The notes below the pieces were generated by a model, which was given only the letters and a program-made list of their open reading frames with translations, had not been told where the DNA came from and did no database searches. Source: Abyssisolibacter fermentans (GTDB lineage Bacteria > Bacillota > Clostridia > Tissierellales > MCWD3). From it: a stretch of 64,000 nt of DNA. The stretch lies in the NCBI RefSeq assembly GCF_001559865.1, contig NZ_LOHE01000085.1, forward strand, positions 1 to 64,000. The letters run 5' to 3'. Positions 7,546-16,598 of the stretch are shown one piece after another. Position numbers and translations under genes: made by a program. The first letter of the stretch is position 1; the number at the start of each line of letters is the position of its first letter.

Positions 7546-7733
7546 AAAAGATAGGATAGAATATTCCTTGGAAGTGATGTTAAATAACGAGGATAAAAGT
7601 GTATTTTTGTTCGTTCAGGTGCTCTAGGGTAAGCCCTCATATATCCCAACTAAGCACATTGCAACAGTCGTTGTATTAGCCTTTAATCAGGGTATGAGCA
7701 ACTCCTTCAAAAGATAAATAAAGGAGAGAGATA

Positions 7734-8230
7734 ATGTTACATAATTATTGTAGTGTTTGTGGAGATAAGCTAATTGAAAAAACAATAGGTGATGAGGGTC
7801 TTTTGCCATTTTGTAGTACTTGTAATATCCCTTTTTTGATGAATTTAAGACATGTGTATTAGTAGTAGCTGTAAATAGCAATAAGGTTGCATTACTCAAA
7901 CAGCAATATGTATCCGATAATTGGGTATTGGTTGCTGGGTATGTAAAAAGAGGTGAAAATGCCGAAGAGACCACCAAAAGAGAAGTGGAAGAAGAAACTG
8001 GGTTAGACGTAAAAAGTATTCAGTATATTTCTAGTTATTATTATAAGAAAAGAGATATATTAATGCTTGGTTTTATGGTAGAAGTAGAGGGTGAAGAATT
8101 TGGATCATCACAAGAAATAGATGAAATAAAATGGTTTGATATTGAAGAAGCAAATAAGTACCTTAGAGAAGATAGTATTGGTTATATCCATTTTGAAAAC
8201 TGTAAAAATTATTTGAAAAATAATAGATAA
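7734..8230 (+). pseudogene. Zn-ribbon Nudix hydrolase, frameshifted
   Basis: The ATG follows AGGAGAG and reads a zinc ribbon (NYCSVCGDKL...PFCSTCNIP) for 42 codons to a TAG at 7860-7862. Adding one T to the six-T run at 7832-7837 restores PFFDEFKTCVLVVAVNSNKV and joins the frame ending at 8230. That frame carries a Nudix box, GYVKRGENAEETTKREVEEETGL (GX5EX7REXXEEXG). Homologous proteins are NADH-pyrophosphatase-like Nudix enzymes with an N-terminal ribbon. It is either a real 1-nt deletion, a sequencing error in a homopolymer, or slippage. Confidence 0.8.
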
Positions 8231-8297
8231 AATATAGGGTATCTCTCTAGAGTCATGTAGTCTGACTACATTTAACAATGCATCTTCACAAGGTTGA

Positions 8298-8537
8298 AGG
8301 GTAATTATCAAGGGCAGCGGAAAAAGTGGAAATTTAGAGTATGAGCAAAGATTTTGGTTCTTTGATCAGGTTGGTCTAGAGAGTACATTGAGTTCGAGTG
8401 TACATATGGAAAAAGTAAAGTTTCATAATGAATGTTCTAAAATGGATTTAGAAATAAAACCACCTACTCAAGAACAAATTAAACAGATTAAATTTAAATA
8501 TGGATTGGAAAAAAGAATCATTAGAGAAGGGGAGTAT
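8298..8537 (+). pseudogene. Coding-like remnant fused in frame upstream of the nucleosidase
   Basis: The frame is open from 8298 with no stop into the next gene. It reads protein-like sequence (GSGKSGNLEYEQRFWFFDQV and MDLEIKPPTQEQIKQIKFKY) that is not part of MTA/SAH nucleosidases. There is no obvious start at the left end. It looks like the C-terminal end of a different gene joined to the next cassette. Family not recognised. Confidence 0.45.
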
Positions 8538-9215
8538 ATGAAAAGAATTGGAATTATTGGCGCTATGCCAGTAGAAATTGAGATTTTAAAAAAAGAATTG
8601 AAAGATTGTTTTGTTGAAACCTATGCGGGTTTAAATTATTATCTAGGTAAAATCAAAGATATTGAAATTGTTTTATTAGAATGTGGGATTGGGAAGGTTA
8701 ATGCTGCTATTTATACACAGATTCTAATTGATAAATATTCAGTTGATGCAATAATCAACACAGGTATTGCTGGAGGACTTTCAGATGATGTTAAGCATCT
8801 TTCTATAGTAATATCAAAGCAATTAACTTATTATGATGTGCGTAAAATTCAAATGATAAACTGCTTTCCCAACCAAGAGTTTTTCAAAGCAGATGCTAAT
8901 TTAATTGACTTAGCAGCTAAAATTTCAGAGTCTAATAATTTGGATTATCATATTGGAACGATTATATCAGGTGAAGATTTCATATCAGATACTGAGAGAA
9001 AAAGAAAACTTTATCAAATTTATAAGGCAATTTGTATAGAAATGGAAGGAACAGCAATAGCACATACCGCTTTTGTAAACCAGATTCCTTTTTTAGTTAT
9101 TCGTTGTATTTCTGATTTAGCAAATGAAGCAGCTACTGAAGATTATAAGAATTTTGAAATATTAGCAGCACATGAATCTGCTAATCTTGTGAAAGAAATG
9201 ATATGTCATATATAA
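8538..9215 (+). CDS. 5'-methylthioadenosine/S-adenosylhomocysteine nucleosidase-like
   Basis: 225 residues from the ATG at 8538 (RBS AAGGGGAG). RIGIIGAMPVEIEIL carries E12, the usual catalytic-site glutamate. Other family motifs are ECGIGKVNAA, INTGIAGGL, CIEMEGTAIAH (ribose-binding Glu) and RCISDLANE (catalytic Asp). It cleaves MTA/SAH-type nucleosides in methyl-donor recycling. The frame extends 80 codons upstream, but the N-terminus of the family begins at this ATG, so the shorter start is preferred. A nucleoside phosphorylase with another substrate is possible. Confidence 0.87.
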   Translation: MKRIGIIGAMPVEIEILKKELKDCFVETYAGLNYYLGKIKDIEIVLLECGIGKVNAAIYTQILIDKYSVDAIINTGIAGGLSDDVKHLSIVISKQLTYYDVRKIQMINCFPNQEFFKADANLIDLAAKISESNNLDYHIGTIISGEDFISDTERKRKLYQIYKAICIEMEGTAIAHTAFVNQIPFLVIRCISDLANEAATEDYKNFEILAAHESANLVKEMICHI

Positions 9216-9301
9216 GAAAAGCGTATATATAAACTTATGGTTAAAATGTAGTTTTAAATTTTTTAAAGGTTAATAGGTTAAAAAATAAGGGGGTGTATTA
9301 T

Positions 9302-10084
9302 ATGAACCAAATAACCAAATATTATCAATGGTATGATGAAGAAAATAGATTGAAAAAAGATAATATGCATAGAGTAGAGTATGATACAACAATATTTTAT
9401 CTTAATAAAATTATTAAAGCTAATCACAAAATATTAGATATTGGAGCCGGGACAGGTGCTTATTCTTTTTATTACGCTTCTAAAGGAAATAGAGTAATAG
9501 CATTGGACATATCGTCTAAGAATATTGATATAATGAAGAATAAGTTGGAAAATTTAAAAGATAAAGTGAATCTAGAAATTAAAGTAAGTGATGGAAGAAA
9601 CTTATTAGATCATAGAGATAATAGCTTTGATATTGTTCTATGCATGGGACCGCTCTATCATATAAAAAATAAAGATGCAAGGTTAAAATGTATAAAAGAA
9701 TGCTTAAGAGTTCTAAAAAAGGATGGTAAATTAATAATATCATATATTAATAAGTATGCAGCGTTTATTAATAAGATTGCAAGTGATAATGAAAACATAA
9801 ATAAGACGGAAGTATTTAATATTCTAGAAAATAAGCATTCAGAAAAAGATGATTGTTTTGTTTATACAGAACCAGATGAATTGAGAAATATGTTACATAG
9901 TTTAGAGGTTGAAGAAATAATTAATATTGCTACAGATGGAATAGGACATATGATGAGTAAAGCAATTAATAGCTATAGTGAGGAAGAATACCAAAAATGG
10001 CTATCATATCATTTAAATACGTGTACAAAGGATATACTTCTAGGATATAGTTTACATGGTTTATATATTTGTAAGAAGAAATAA
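9302..10084 (+). CDS. Class I SAM-dependent methyltransferase
   Basis: 260 residues. SAM motif I is ILDIGAGTGAYSFYYA, then VIALDISSKNIDIM and FDIVLCMGPLYHI. The C-terminal part is typical of UbiE/COQ5-like small-molecule methyltransferases. The ATG at 9302 lies 8 bp after AAGGGGG; a GTG three codons earlier overlaps the RBS and is less likely. Substrate unknown. Confidence 0.82.
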   Translation: MNQITKYYQWYDEENRLKKDNMHRVEYDTTIFYLNKIIKANHKILDIGAGTGAYSFYYASKGNRVIALDISSKNIDIMKNKLENLKDKVNLEIKVSDGRNLLDHRDNSFDIVLCMGPLYHIKNKDARLKCIKECLRVLKKDGKLIISYINKYAAFINKIASDNENINKTEVFNILENKHSEKDDCFVYTEPDELRNMLHSLEVEEIINIATDGIGHMMSKAINSYSEEEYQKWLSYHLNTCTKDILLGYSLHGLYICKKK

Positions 10085-10473
10085 GATTGGTATTACTTTG
10101 AGGTAATAAATCAATAGGGGCAGTTTGGAGTGAACCCGTTTTAGTGTAAGGTTTCTAAATATAAGAGAATGATGATTAAATGAATTGTGTATTGCAAGAA
10201 AGTAGGATACAAAGATTGAGTTTTTTAAGTTTAAGAGCATGTATTCATTGAAAAGAAAAATAATGAAAATTTAAAAACTTTATTATACACAAATAAAAGT
10301 GATGGAAAAAGAGGAGAAGAAGATTTAATTATTCAGTAAAAAGGAGTAATTTAATAGTAATTTAATGTATAATAAACTTACAAAAGGTAGTAGGTTTGAA
10401 TTATAAAAATAATTTTCAAAATATAGAATGAGGTTAGTGCTTTTGTTAAATTATATGATTACAATGAAAGCTG
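10085..10473. other. Gene-free spacer with one REP-like repeat
   Basis: 389 bp, AT-rich, holding a degenerate REP-like repeat at 10109-10130 (AATCAATAGGGGCAGTTTGG) and no supported gene. I see no junction-type palindrome here. Confidence 0.5.
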
Positions 10474-10971
10474 ATGATTTGCAATATGAATGATATTAAT
10501 AGTAAAACAAAGTTAATTAGTATGAATAAATGTCGTTTAACAATAATTGCTATATACATATTTATAATAATTATTCTTAATGTGATAAATAAAACAATCT
10601 ATTATGGCACTATAAATACATCTGACTTTTATGTGGTATGTCTTATATCTTGTTGGATAGAAATAAAGGATTTGTATCGTAGAAAAAAGCTGAATAAAAA
10701 AATTATTATTACACACGTAATAGTAATAATAGCAGTTATTTGCGTATTTTTAATAATCTTACCGACTTTTTCGCATGATGAAGCAATTAATAAAGTAAAG
10801 ATGGATTTTAGGAATAATTTAAATATTAATATTGTTTATCAAGATACATGGTATGTAGGTATTGATGATTATCATTTTGTTAAATATTACTATAGGTTAT
10901 ATTTTAAAGATGGATATAAAGAAATAATATGTTTGTTTAATCCTAAAACAGGAAAATATGAGGTTGAATAA
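10474..10971 (+). CDS. Small membrane protein, unknown
   Basis: 165 residues with about three hydrophobic segments: near 22-40, a weaker one near 48-62, and near 73-95, followed by a soluble tail with aromatic-rich sequence (YYYRLYFKDGYKEIICLFNP) that could be a PepSY-like or uncharacterised extracytoplasmic domain. No strong RBS; ATGs at 10474 and 10486 are both possible. Not recognised. Confidence 0.5.
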   Translation: MICNMNDINSKTKLISMNKCRLTIIAIYIFIIIILNVINKTIYYGTINTSDFYVVCLISCWIEIKDLYRRKKLNKKIIITHVIVIIAVICVFLIILPTFSHDEAINKVKMDFRNNLNINIVYQDTWYVGIDDYHFVKYYYRLYFKDGYKEIICLFNPKTGKYEVE

Positions 10972-11050
10972 ATACCTGTGCAATTTATGGGGTCTTTATG
11001 TTCTAAGGTATAATGTAATAACAATAGTTAAGTTGAAGGAGAAGAATGAA

Positions 11051-11488
11051 ATGATACGATTTAAAAATATAACAGCTGATAATTGGAAAGAATGTATAAA
11101 TCTAAAACTTTCTGATAGAGAAAAAGACTTTATACACCCTAATGTATATTCAATTGCTGAAGCACAATTTTACCCGAAAGCGATATCAAAAGCAATTTAT
11201 GATGAAGACAATATGGTAGGATATACAATGTTTGGTGAGGATGAAGATAACAGTAATGTGTATTACATTGATAGATTAATGATATCTCAAGATTATAGAA
11301 AACGAGGTTTTGCAACTGAAACTATTCAATTAATAATTAAAGAGGCTATAAATAAAGGTTATAAAAAAATTTCAACAAGTACAAATTTAGAAAACGATAA
11401 GATGAAGAAATTACTCACAAAGAATGGTTTTTATACAAAAAACGAGCTTGATGGAGAAGAAATAATATATCATTATGAAGTTGAGTAG
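11051..11488 (+). CDS. GNAT N-acetyltransferase, diamine/spermidine acetyltransferase-like
   Basis: 145 residues from the ATG at 11051 (RBS AAGGAGAAG). It begins MIRFKNITADNWKECINLKL, typical of the BltD/PaiA-like polyamine acetyltransferase group. The acetyl-CoA-binding motif is YRKRGFATETIQLII, and the C-terminal N-x-x-x-x-x-LL-x-x-x-GF motif reads NDKMKKLLTKNGFY. Likely acetylates a polyamine or other amine; substrate is inference. A frame extends upstream to 10958 but has no RBS. Confidence 0.85.
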   Translation: MIRFKNITADNWKECINLKLSDREKDFIHPNVYSIAEAQFYPKAISKAIYDEDNMVGYTMFGEDEDNSNVYYIDRLMISQDYRKRGFATETIQLIIKEAINKGYKKISTSTNLENDKMKKLLTKNGFYTKNELDGEEIIYHYEVE

Positions 11489-11554
11489 AATTAAGAATTG
11501 TAAACTAATGAGTATTTTACTAAAAAAATAATCGTAAAGGAGGTAGAAGAATAA

Positions 11555-12172
11555 ATGGCATCAAGAATAATACATTTAGCTGTATCAGAAAGAGTTGCAG
11601 AACATTTTGGTCTAGATTTGGGTCGGTTCAATCTAGGTAATCTTTTACCCGATTTGCATGAAAATACTAGAGAGTCAAAGGCAATTTCTCACTTTAGAAT
11701 TGCACGAGAGCCGTATGAAGATGCAAAAACAGATGAATATCAATACTTTGATTATGATAGGTTTTTGCAGAAATATAAAAGGAAAATACATGATGACTTA
11801 TACCTTGGATATTACTGTCACTTGATTACGGATGAATTATGGATACAGAATATATACATCAAATATATGCGTGATGAGAATAGAAAAAAGCGAATAGACC
11901 AACAAAAGAATTATTATCATGATTTTAGTAGATTAAATCAAATAATAAAAGAGAAATACAATTTAAAAATGAATGTTGTATTTGAAACAACTCAAATATC
12001 AGAAATTAATTATAAGAAAACATCAGAACTCGAAATCGCCTTGGAAAATGATTTTAAAACAAAATATGACGACTTAGATCTACTGTTATTTAATTATGAA
12101 GACATTATTACTTTTGTTGAAGAAGCTAGTAGTGCGATTATTGAAAATTTAGAAAAAATAGAATTGAGATAG
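11555..12172 (+). CDS. Zinc-dependent phospholipase C-like family protein
   Basis: 205 residues. The N-terminus MASRIIHLAVSERVAEHFGL plus NLGNLLPDLHE and KAISHFRIAR carry the His/Asp pattern of the small zinc-dependent phospholipase C-like (P1 nuclease/PLC fold) family found in Firmicutes; DLYLGYYCHLITDELW supplies further metal-type ligands. No signal peptide, so cytoplasmic. The RBS AAAGGAGG is excellent. Real activity unknown. Confidence 0.65.
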   Translation: MASRIIHLAVSERVAEHFGLDLGRFNLGNLLPDLHENTRESKAISHFRIAREPYEDAKTDEYQYFDYDRFLQKYKRKIHDDLYLGYYCHLITDELWIQNIYIKYMRDENRKKRIDQQKNYYHDFSRLNQIIKEKYNLKMNVVFETTQISEINYKKTSELEIALENDFKTKYDDLDLLLFNYEDIITFVEEASSAIIENLEKIELR

Positions 12173-12197
12173 TCTATAGTCGACAATTGTGAATGAG

Positions 12198-12259
12198 CTA
12201 ACTCCATATCTATAACATTAGTATATTCAAGAATCTTGGTTTACAAATGTAGGAGTTAG
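12198..12259. other. Palindromic junction site D (attC-like)
   Basis: CTAACTCC at 12198-12205 and GGAGTTAG at 12252-12259 are perfect inverted 8-mers with TAAC/GTTA at the outer edge, separated by 46 nt. It lies in the spacer between two unrelated genes. Same polarity and end sequence as sites A-C. Confidence 0.4.
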
Positions 12260-12330
12260 GTAAAATTGATTTAGCTTTTTATTGATATTTGAAAGTAATG
12301 ATTAATAGCTTTTGGAAAGGGGTAGAAAAA

Positions 12331-12807
12331 ATGCCATGGTGTCCAATATGTAAGGCAGAGTATAGAGAGGAAGTAAAAGTTTGTAGCGACTGCAATGCAG
12401 AACTTGTTAATAAATTGGAAGAAGAAAATTATGATGAAGAAGCTTTTTTGATATCTGTTTCAGGGGATATAGAGGCTAATGCTGTAGAAGCATTATTGAG
12501 AGCATATGAAATTCCTATATTTAGAAGGTATAGAGAAGCTGGAGGATATTTAGAAATATATATGGGAATGTCAACTGCTGGTGTAGATTTGTTTGTTCCA
12601 TCTAGATGTTTAGAAGATGCAAAAGAGATAATCAAAAATGAAACGGAAAAGAAAATAGTTGAAAATGATGATTTGAGTAGTTTTGAGGAAGCGTATCAAA
12701 AGAAACGACGCATAAGAACATGGATTATTCTAACGTTTTTCATGCCTGGAATCATATGGATTATATTTATAGTTATTTTTAATCTAATTAAAATGTTGAA
12801 AATATAG
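12331..12807 (+). CDS. Zinc-ribbon, DUF2007-like signal protein with C-terminal TM
   Basis: 158 residues from the ATG at 12331 (RBS AAAGGGG). The N-terminal ribbon is WCPICKAEY...VCSDCNAEL (four Cys). The middle (about 35-100) resembles the DUF2007 putative signal-transducing domain (LISVSGDIEANAVEALLRAY ... VDLFVPSRCLEDAKEII). One hydrophobic segment near 132-154 anchors it. Function unknown. Confidence 0.7.
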   Translation: MPWCPICKAEYREEVKVCSDCNAELVNKLEEENYDEEAFLISVSGDIEANAVEALLRAYEIPIFRRYREAGGYLEIYMGMSTAGVDLFVPSRCLEDAKEIIKNETEKKIVENDDLSSFEEAYQKKRRIRTWIILTFFMPGIIWIIFIVIFNLIKMLKI

Positions 12808-12835
12808 GATGATTATTGTTAAAAATGAATTTAAC

Positions 12836-12861
12836 AATTAATAGGGAAGGTTCTTTTTGAT
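12836..12861. repeat. REP-like repeat
   Basis: AATTAATAGGGAAGGTTC then TTTTTGAT; a member of the spacer repeat family. Confidence 0.6.
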
Positions 12862-12959
12862 ATTGATTTATTTTTTGACCGATAATATATTTAGCATATG
12901 CATTCTTATTTACATTATTACCTTTTATAGGAATAATTACATAAGGAGGCAAAAGAAAA

Positions 12960-13382
12960 ATGAATTTATTATATAATAAACCTTTAGTGATAATATTAAT
13001 AATGACTATATTTGTCATAATATCACTAGTGTTATTATGTATTAATCAAGATAATCTTTATGCATTACAAGAAAATTATGTTGAAGATTTAACTAATTTA
13101 ATTTTAATTAGTATAAACAACGGAGAGTATAGTACATTAAAAGAAATATCTGAAAATGATGACGTTAAATATAAAATTATTGAAGAAAGTAAACGTATAA
13201 GCAAGATATCAGATATATCAAATGAAATGGGATATAAAATAAAAGGAATTATTTATAATAAAGATATATATTATGTTGAAGTCGAAACTACTAGTAGCAT
13301 AGACGGTTTTTTAACATATTTTATGGAGTTTACAAAAAAGGAAGATAGGTTATTACTACATAAATTTTTAATAGATAAATAA
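12960..13382 (+). CDS. Membrane-anchored small protein, unknown
   Basis: 140 residues: N-terminal transmembrane segment (about 7-28), then an extracytoplasmic domain of about 110 residues with no recognised motif. Excellent AAGGAGG RBS. The layout (short anchor plus small alpha/beta domain) resembles other orphan proteins of this island. Confidence 0.6.
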   Translation: MNLLYNKPLVIILIMTIFVIISLVLLCINQDNLYALQENYVEDLTNLILISINNGEYSTLKEISENDDVKYKIIEESKRISKISDISNEMGYKIKGIIYNKDIYYVEVETTSSIDGFLTYFMEFTKKEDRLLLHKFLIDK

Positions 13383-13424
13383 CAATATAAAATCAAGATA
13401 TAGTACATTTTTAAGGTAAGCAAT

Positions 13425-13451
13425 AATCAGTAGGACTGTTCCTTTTGATTT
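13425..13451. repeat. REP-like repeat
   Basis: AATCAGTAGGACTGTTCC then TTTTGATTT, with inverted AATCA/TGATT ends. Confidence 0.55.
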
Positions 13452-13486
13452 TTATAATAAGGTCTTTGAAATGAAAGGTGAGTGTT

Positions 13487-14197
13487 ATGGGAGTAAATGA
13501 ACTAAGTAATTACGGTAAAGATATTATAACTATTCAGAAGAATACGAAATTACCAATAAAAAGCAAGATAAAGATTATAAGAGCACTGTTAGGATTCGTA
13601 GGTCGTCTATTGTGGTACATGAACCCAGTAGGGTTTATTAAGTTTATCAAAACAGTAAAATTAGAAAAGCAAAAAGCATTACAAATGGATTGGACTCATG
13701 TACGGGCAAAGGGTATTTCAGAGGAAAATCTCTCATCAGTTATAAGTAAGCAGGTTGTAGCTAAGGTTATGGTTGATACCTTGGGTTATGAACAAGCTGC
13801 AAAGATAAGAAATCGATTCTCAGATAAATGTTCATATTACATACTTCAAGAAATTTTTGCAAAGCCTGAGGATTTTGTTAAGTGTGGTAAAGGTGATTTT
13901 TTATTAGCCTTTAAAGAATATTATGTAGCTCTTCAAGATGCTATGAAAAAGGTAGGCTTAGAGGAATATGAGGTTGGTATTGATACAAAGGATTGCTTCC
14001 AGATGAATATAACCTACTGCGTGTATCATGAGGTAGCTAAGGCATTAGGTAACTCAATGAATTGCTATTACTCAACTTGCTATGGTGATGAAGTATTTTT
14101 TCCCAAACTTTGTGAACAAGTAAATTTTGAATTTAAGAGACAGGGAACATTAGCTACAGGTAAACCATGCTGTGATATGACATTTATTCGTAAGTAG
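13487..14197 (+). CDS. ATC hydrolase-like (L-2-amino-thiazoline-4-carboxylate hydrolase) protein
   Basis: 236 residues from the ATG at 13487 (RBS AAAGGTGAG). It resembles the family named for L-2-amino-thiazoline-4-carboxylic acid hydrolase. The C-terminal half has the family pattern MNITYCVYHEVAKALG, then CYGDEVFFPKL and a closing CCDMTFIRK. Cys residues in these motifs are the likely functional residues. The true substrate of most members is unknown. Alone in its cassette. Confidence 0.75.
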   Translation: MGVNELSNYGKDIITIQKNTKLPIKSKIKIIRALLGFVGRLLWYMNPVGFIKFIKTVKLEKQKALQMDWTHVRAKGISEENLSSVISKQVVAKVMVDTLGYEQAAKIRNRFSDKCSYYILQEIFAKPEDFVKCGKGDFLLAFKEYYVALQDAMKKVGLEEYEVGIDTKDCFQMNITYCVYHEVAKALGNSMNCYYSTCYGDEVFFPKLCEQVNFEFKRQGTLATGKPCCDMTFIRK

Positions 14198-14219
14198 AAA
14201 TGAAATATGATAACATGAG

Positions 14220-14247
14220 AATCAATAGGGAAGGTTCATTTTGATTT
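14220..14247. repeat. REP-like repeat
   Basis: AATCAATAGGGAAGGTTCAT then TTTGATTT; the copy closest to the family consensus. Confidence 0.65.
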
Positions 14248-14321
14248 GAGTAAGGGTTACTTTATTTAGAGACCAAAGTTCGTGAATGTAGTAAATAATA
14301 TTTTATTTTGTGGGGTGAATT

Positions 14322-14840
14322 ATGATTGAATTATGGGATATTTATGATAAAAATAGGAAAATAACTGGTAGAACAATGGAACGAGGGAGTGAATTTGGTA
14401 AGGACGATTATCATCTTGTAATTCATGTTTGTATTTTTAATACAAAAAATGAAATGCTTATCCAACAACGTCAACCTTGGAAAGAGGGCTGGCCAAATAT
14501 GTGGGATCTCACGGTTGGTGGAAGTGCTTTATCTGGTGAAACAAGTATAGAAGCCGCTGAAAGAGAAACGTTAGAAGAAATTGGTTATAGAATTGATTTA
14601 TCAAGTGAACGACCATTTTTTACTATAAATTTTGAAGTGGGTTTTGATGATTATTATCTTGTTGAAAAAGATATAGATACTAAAGATTTAACATTACAAT
14701 ATGAAGAAGTTCAAGCAGTGAAATGGGCAAGTAAGGATGAAATTTTACAATTAGTTAAAGAGAACAAATTTATTGATTATTGGTTTACTGAACTTTTATT
14801 TGATATGCGAAAACATAGAGGAGGACATCGAATAGTATAA
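14322..14840 (+). CDS. Nudix hydrolase (IPP isomerase-like subgroup)
   Basis: 172 residues. The N-terminal MIELWDIYDKNRKITGRTM and HLVIHVCIFN are typical of the YfcD/isopentenyl-diphosphate isomerase-like Nudix subgroup. The complete Nudix box runs from GGSALSGETSIEAAERE to TLEEIGY (GX5EX7REXXEEXGX satisfied). It hydrolyses a nucleoside-diphosphate-linked substrate; no isomerase claim is made. The RBS GGGGTG precedes the ATG. Confidence 0.85.
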   Translation: MIELWDIYDKNRKITGRTMERGSEFGKDDYHLVIHVCIFNTKNEMLIQQRQPWKEGWPNMWDLTVGGSALSGETSIEAAERETLEEIGYRIDLSSERPFFTINFEVGFDDYYLVEKDIDTKDLTLQYEEVQAVKWASKDEILQLVKENKFIDYWFTELLFDMRKHRGGHRIV

Positions 14841-14920
14841 ATATGATATTTACAAGAACACTATTCTCATAATATGAATAAAAAAGATGATATCAGAGTT
14901 GTTTAATGGGGAGATATGAA

Positions 14921-15655
14921 ATGAAACTAGGAAAATTAATAGGTGTTGGTAATACAGCTAACATATATGAATGGAAAAATGGTCAAGTAATAAAGCTTTT
15001 CAATGAAGAGTATCCTAAACAGTCAGTTGAAAAAGAGTTTAAAAATGCAAAGAATATAAGAAACTGTGAGTTTTCGAAACCACAAGTATACCAAATTGTT
15101 AACTATAAACAAAAAACAGGTATTATCTATGACAAAATAGAAGGTGAGTCGTTACTATCATGGGTAATTAGAACAGGTGATATAAATACATGTGCTGCTT
15201 ATATGGCAGTTTTACATAAAAAAATACTTCAAAGTAAGGTAGAAAATATTGAGAGTTATAAGGATTTTCTTTATAAACATATTATTAGCTCTAAACAATC
15301 CAAAAAGGAAGAAATATTGAATATATTAAGAAATCTTCCAGATGGAGATATACTATGTCATGGAGATTTTCATCCTGGCAATATATTTATAAGAGATGGG
15401 AATTTAACAGTTATTGATTTTATGAATATATGTCATGGACATTTTTTATATGATATTGCAAGAACAATATATTTAATAGAATATACACCGTTACCTAGTA
15501 AAATTGAAAATCGAGAAAAAATACAAAGACTAAAAAGTGAATTAGGAGATGTATATTTAAAAGAGATGAGTGTGAAAAGAGAAAAACTTCAACCATTTAT
15601 AGAGGTTGTTGGATATGCAAGGTTAGGTGAGTGCCCTAATGAGAACTCAAAGTGA
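14921..15655 (+). CDS. APH/choline-kinase family phosphotransferase
   Basis: 244 residues from the ATG at 14921 (RBS GGGGAG). A glycine-rich N-terminal loop (IGVGNTANIYEW), a lysine in QVIKLFNE, the catalytic loop CHGDFHPGNIFI near residues 149-160 and the metal-binding VIDFMN further on define the aminoglycoside phosphotransferase/choline kinase fold. Substrate unknown; many such cassette genes are drug- or small-molecule kinases, so resistance is possible but unproven. Confidence 0.85.
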   Translation: MKLGKLIGVGNTANIYEWKNGQVIKLFNEEYPKQSVEKEFKNAKNIRNCEFSKPQVYQIVNYKQKTGIIYDKIEGESLLSWVIRTGDINTCAAYMAVLHKKILQSKVENIESYKDFLYKHIISSKQSKKEEILNILRNLPDGDILCHGDFHPGNIFIRDGNLTVIDFMNICHGHFLYDIARTIYLIEYTPLPSKIENREKIQRLKSELGDVYLKEMSVKREKLQPFIEVVGYARLGECPNENSK

Positions 15656-15747
15656 TATAGTAATGGTCATCTCATCCTATAATACATTAAGTAGAATTGA
15701 AGCATGACAATAACAAAAATATACTATTATGGAAGGAGATTTGAATT

Positions 15748-16449
15748 ATGTTACCAAAGGCTATTATATTTGATTTAGATGATACAATTATATCATTAAA
15801 AGGTACGGCTAATGAGACGTGGCAATTAATGTGTGATGAATATTCAAAGATTAATAATAATGTTGATTCTAAAACCCTTTATACAACTATAACGGAGACT
15901 AGACTTGCATATTGGAATGATAGAAAGTCTAATGATAAAGGCAGAAAAAATCAAAAGGAAGCAAGAAGGGAAATAATAGGTAATGTATTTGACAAGTTAA
16001 ATTTGCCAAGAGAGGACGTAAATTTAATTGCAGATACATTTTCTGAAAAGAGACTTAAAGCACTTAGGTTTTTCCCAATGGCACAAGAAACGTTAGAAAT
16101 TCTTAAGAAAAAAGGTATAAAACTAGCACTTATAACAAATGGAGAAGCTAAGATACAAAGATATAAGATAGAAAGATTTGAACTCGAAAAATACTTTGAT
16201 ATTATACTGATTGAAACGGAAGTGGGCTATGGAAAACCAGATATAAGAACATATAAGAGCGTTATGGATTACATGAATGTTATGCCTAATCAAACATGGT
16301 CTATAGGGGATAATCTTATTTGGGATGTTCAAGCACCACAGAAATTAGGAATTTATTCAATCTGGAATGATTTTGAGAACGTAGGGCTTCCAGAAGATAC
16401 AACAATAGTACCTGATAGGATTATAACAAGAATTCATGATATAATATGA
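15748..16449 (+). CDS. HAD-superfamily hydrolase
   Basis: 233 residues. Motif I IFDLDDTII (nucleophile Asp at about 9-11), motif II LALITNGEA, motif III Lys in VGYGKPD, motif IV WSIGDNLIWDV. A four-helix cap between motifs I and II makes it subfamily I (phosphoglycolate phosphatase/haloacid dehalogenase-like). GGAGAT RBS. Substrate unknown; stand-alone. Confidence 0.88.
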   Translation: MLPKAIIFDLDDTIISLKGTANETWQLMCDEYSKINNNVDSKTLYTTITETRLAYWNDRKSNDKGRKNQKEARREIIGNVFDKLNLPREDVNLIADTFSEKRLKALRFFPMAQETLEILKKKGIKLALITNGEAKIQRYKIERFELEKYFDIILIETEVGYGKPDIRTYKSVMDYMNVMPNQTWSIGDNLIWDVQAPQKLGIYSIWNDFENVGLPEDTTIVPDRIITRIHDII

Positions 16450-16501
16450 CAAGGAAAATGAGAGTAGGGATTTAGAGTTATTGCAAAACGACCGTATATT
16501 T

Positions 16502-16515
16502 CCGTCACATAACAA
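16502..16515 (+). repeat. Spacer motif CCGTCACATAACAA
   Basis: One difference from 3423-3436. Followed by TTTTAGTTCGCTACGGTGCG. Possibly half of a junction site; no matching GTTA end was found nearby. Confidence 0.35.
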
Positions 16516-16598
16516 ATATTTTAGTTCGCTACGGTGCGCCAAGATATACATAATTGTAGAATAAGACTAAAAAGATTACTATATAAAGGATGATATAT

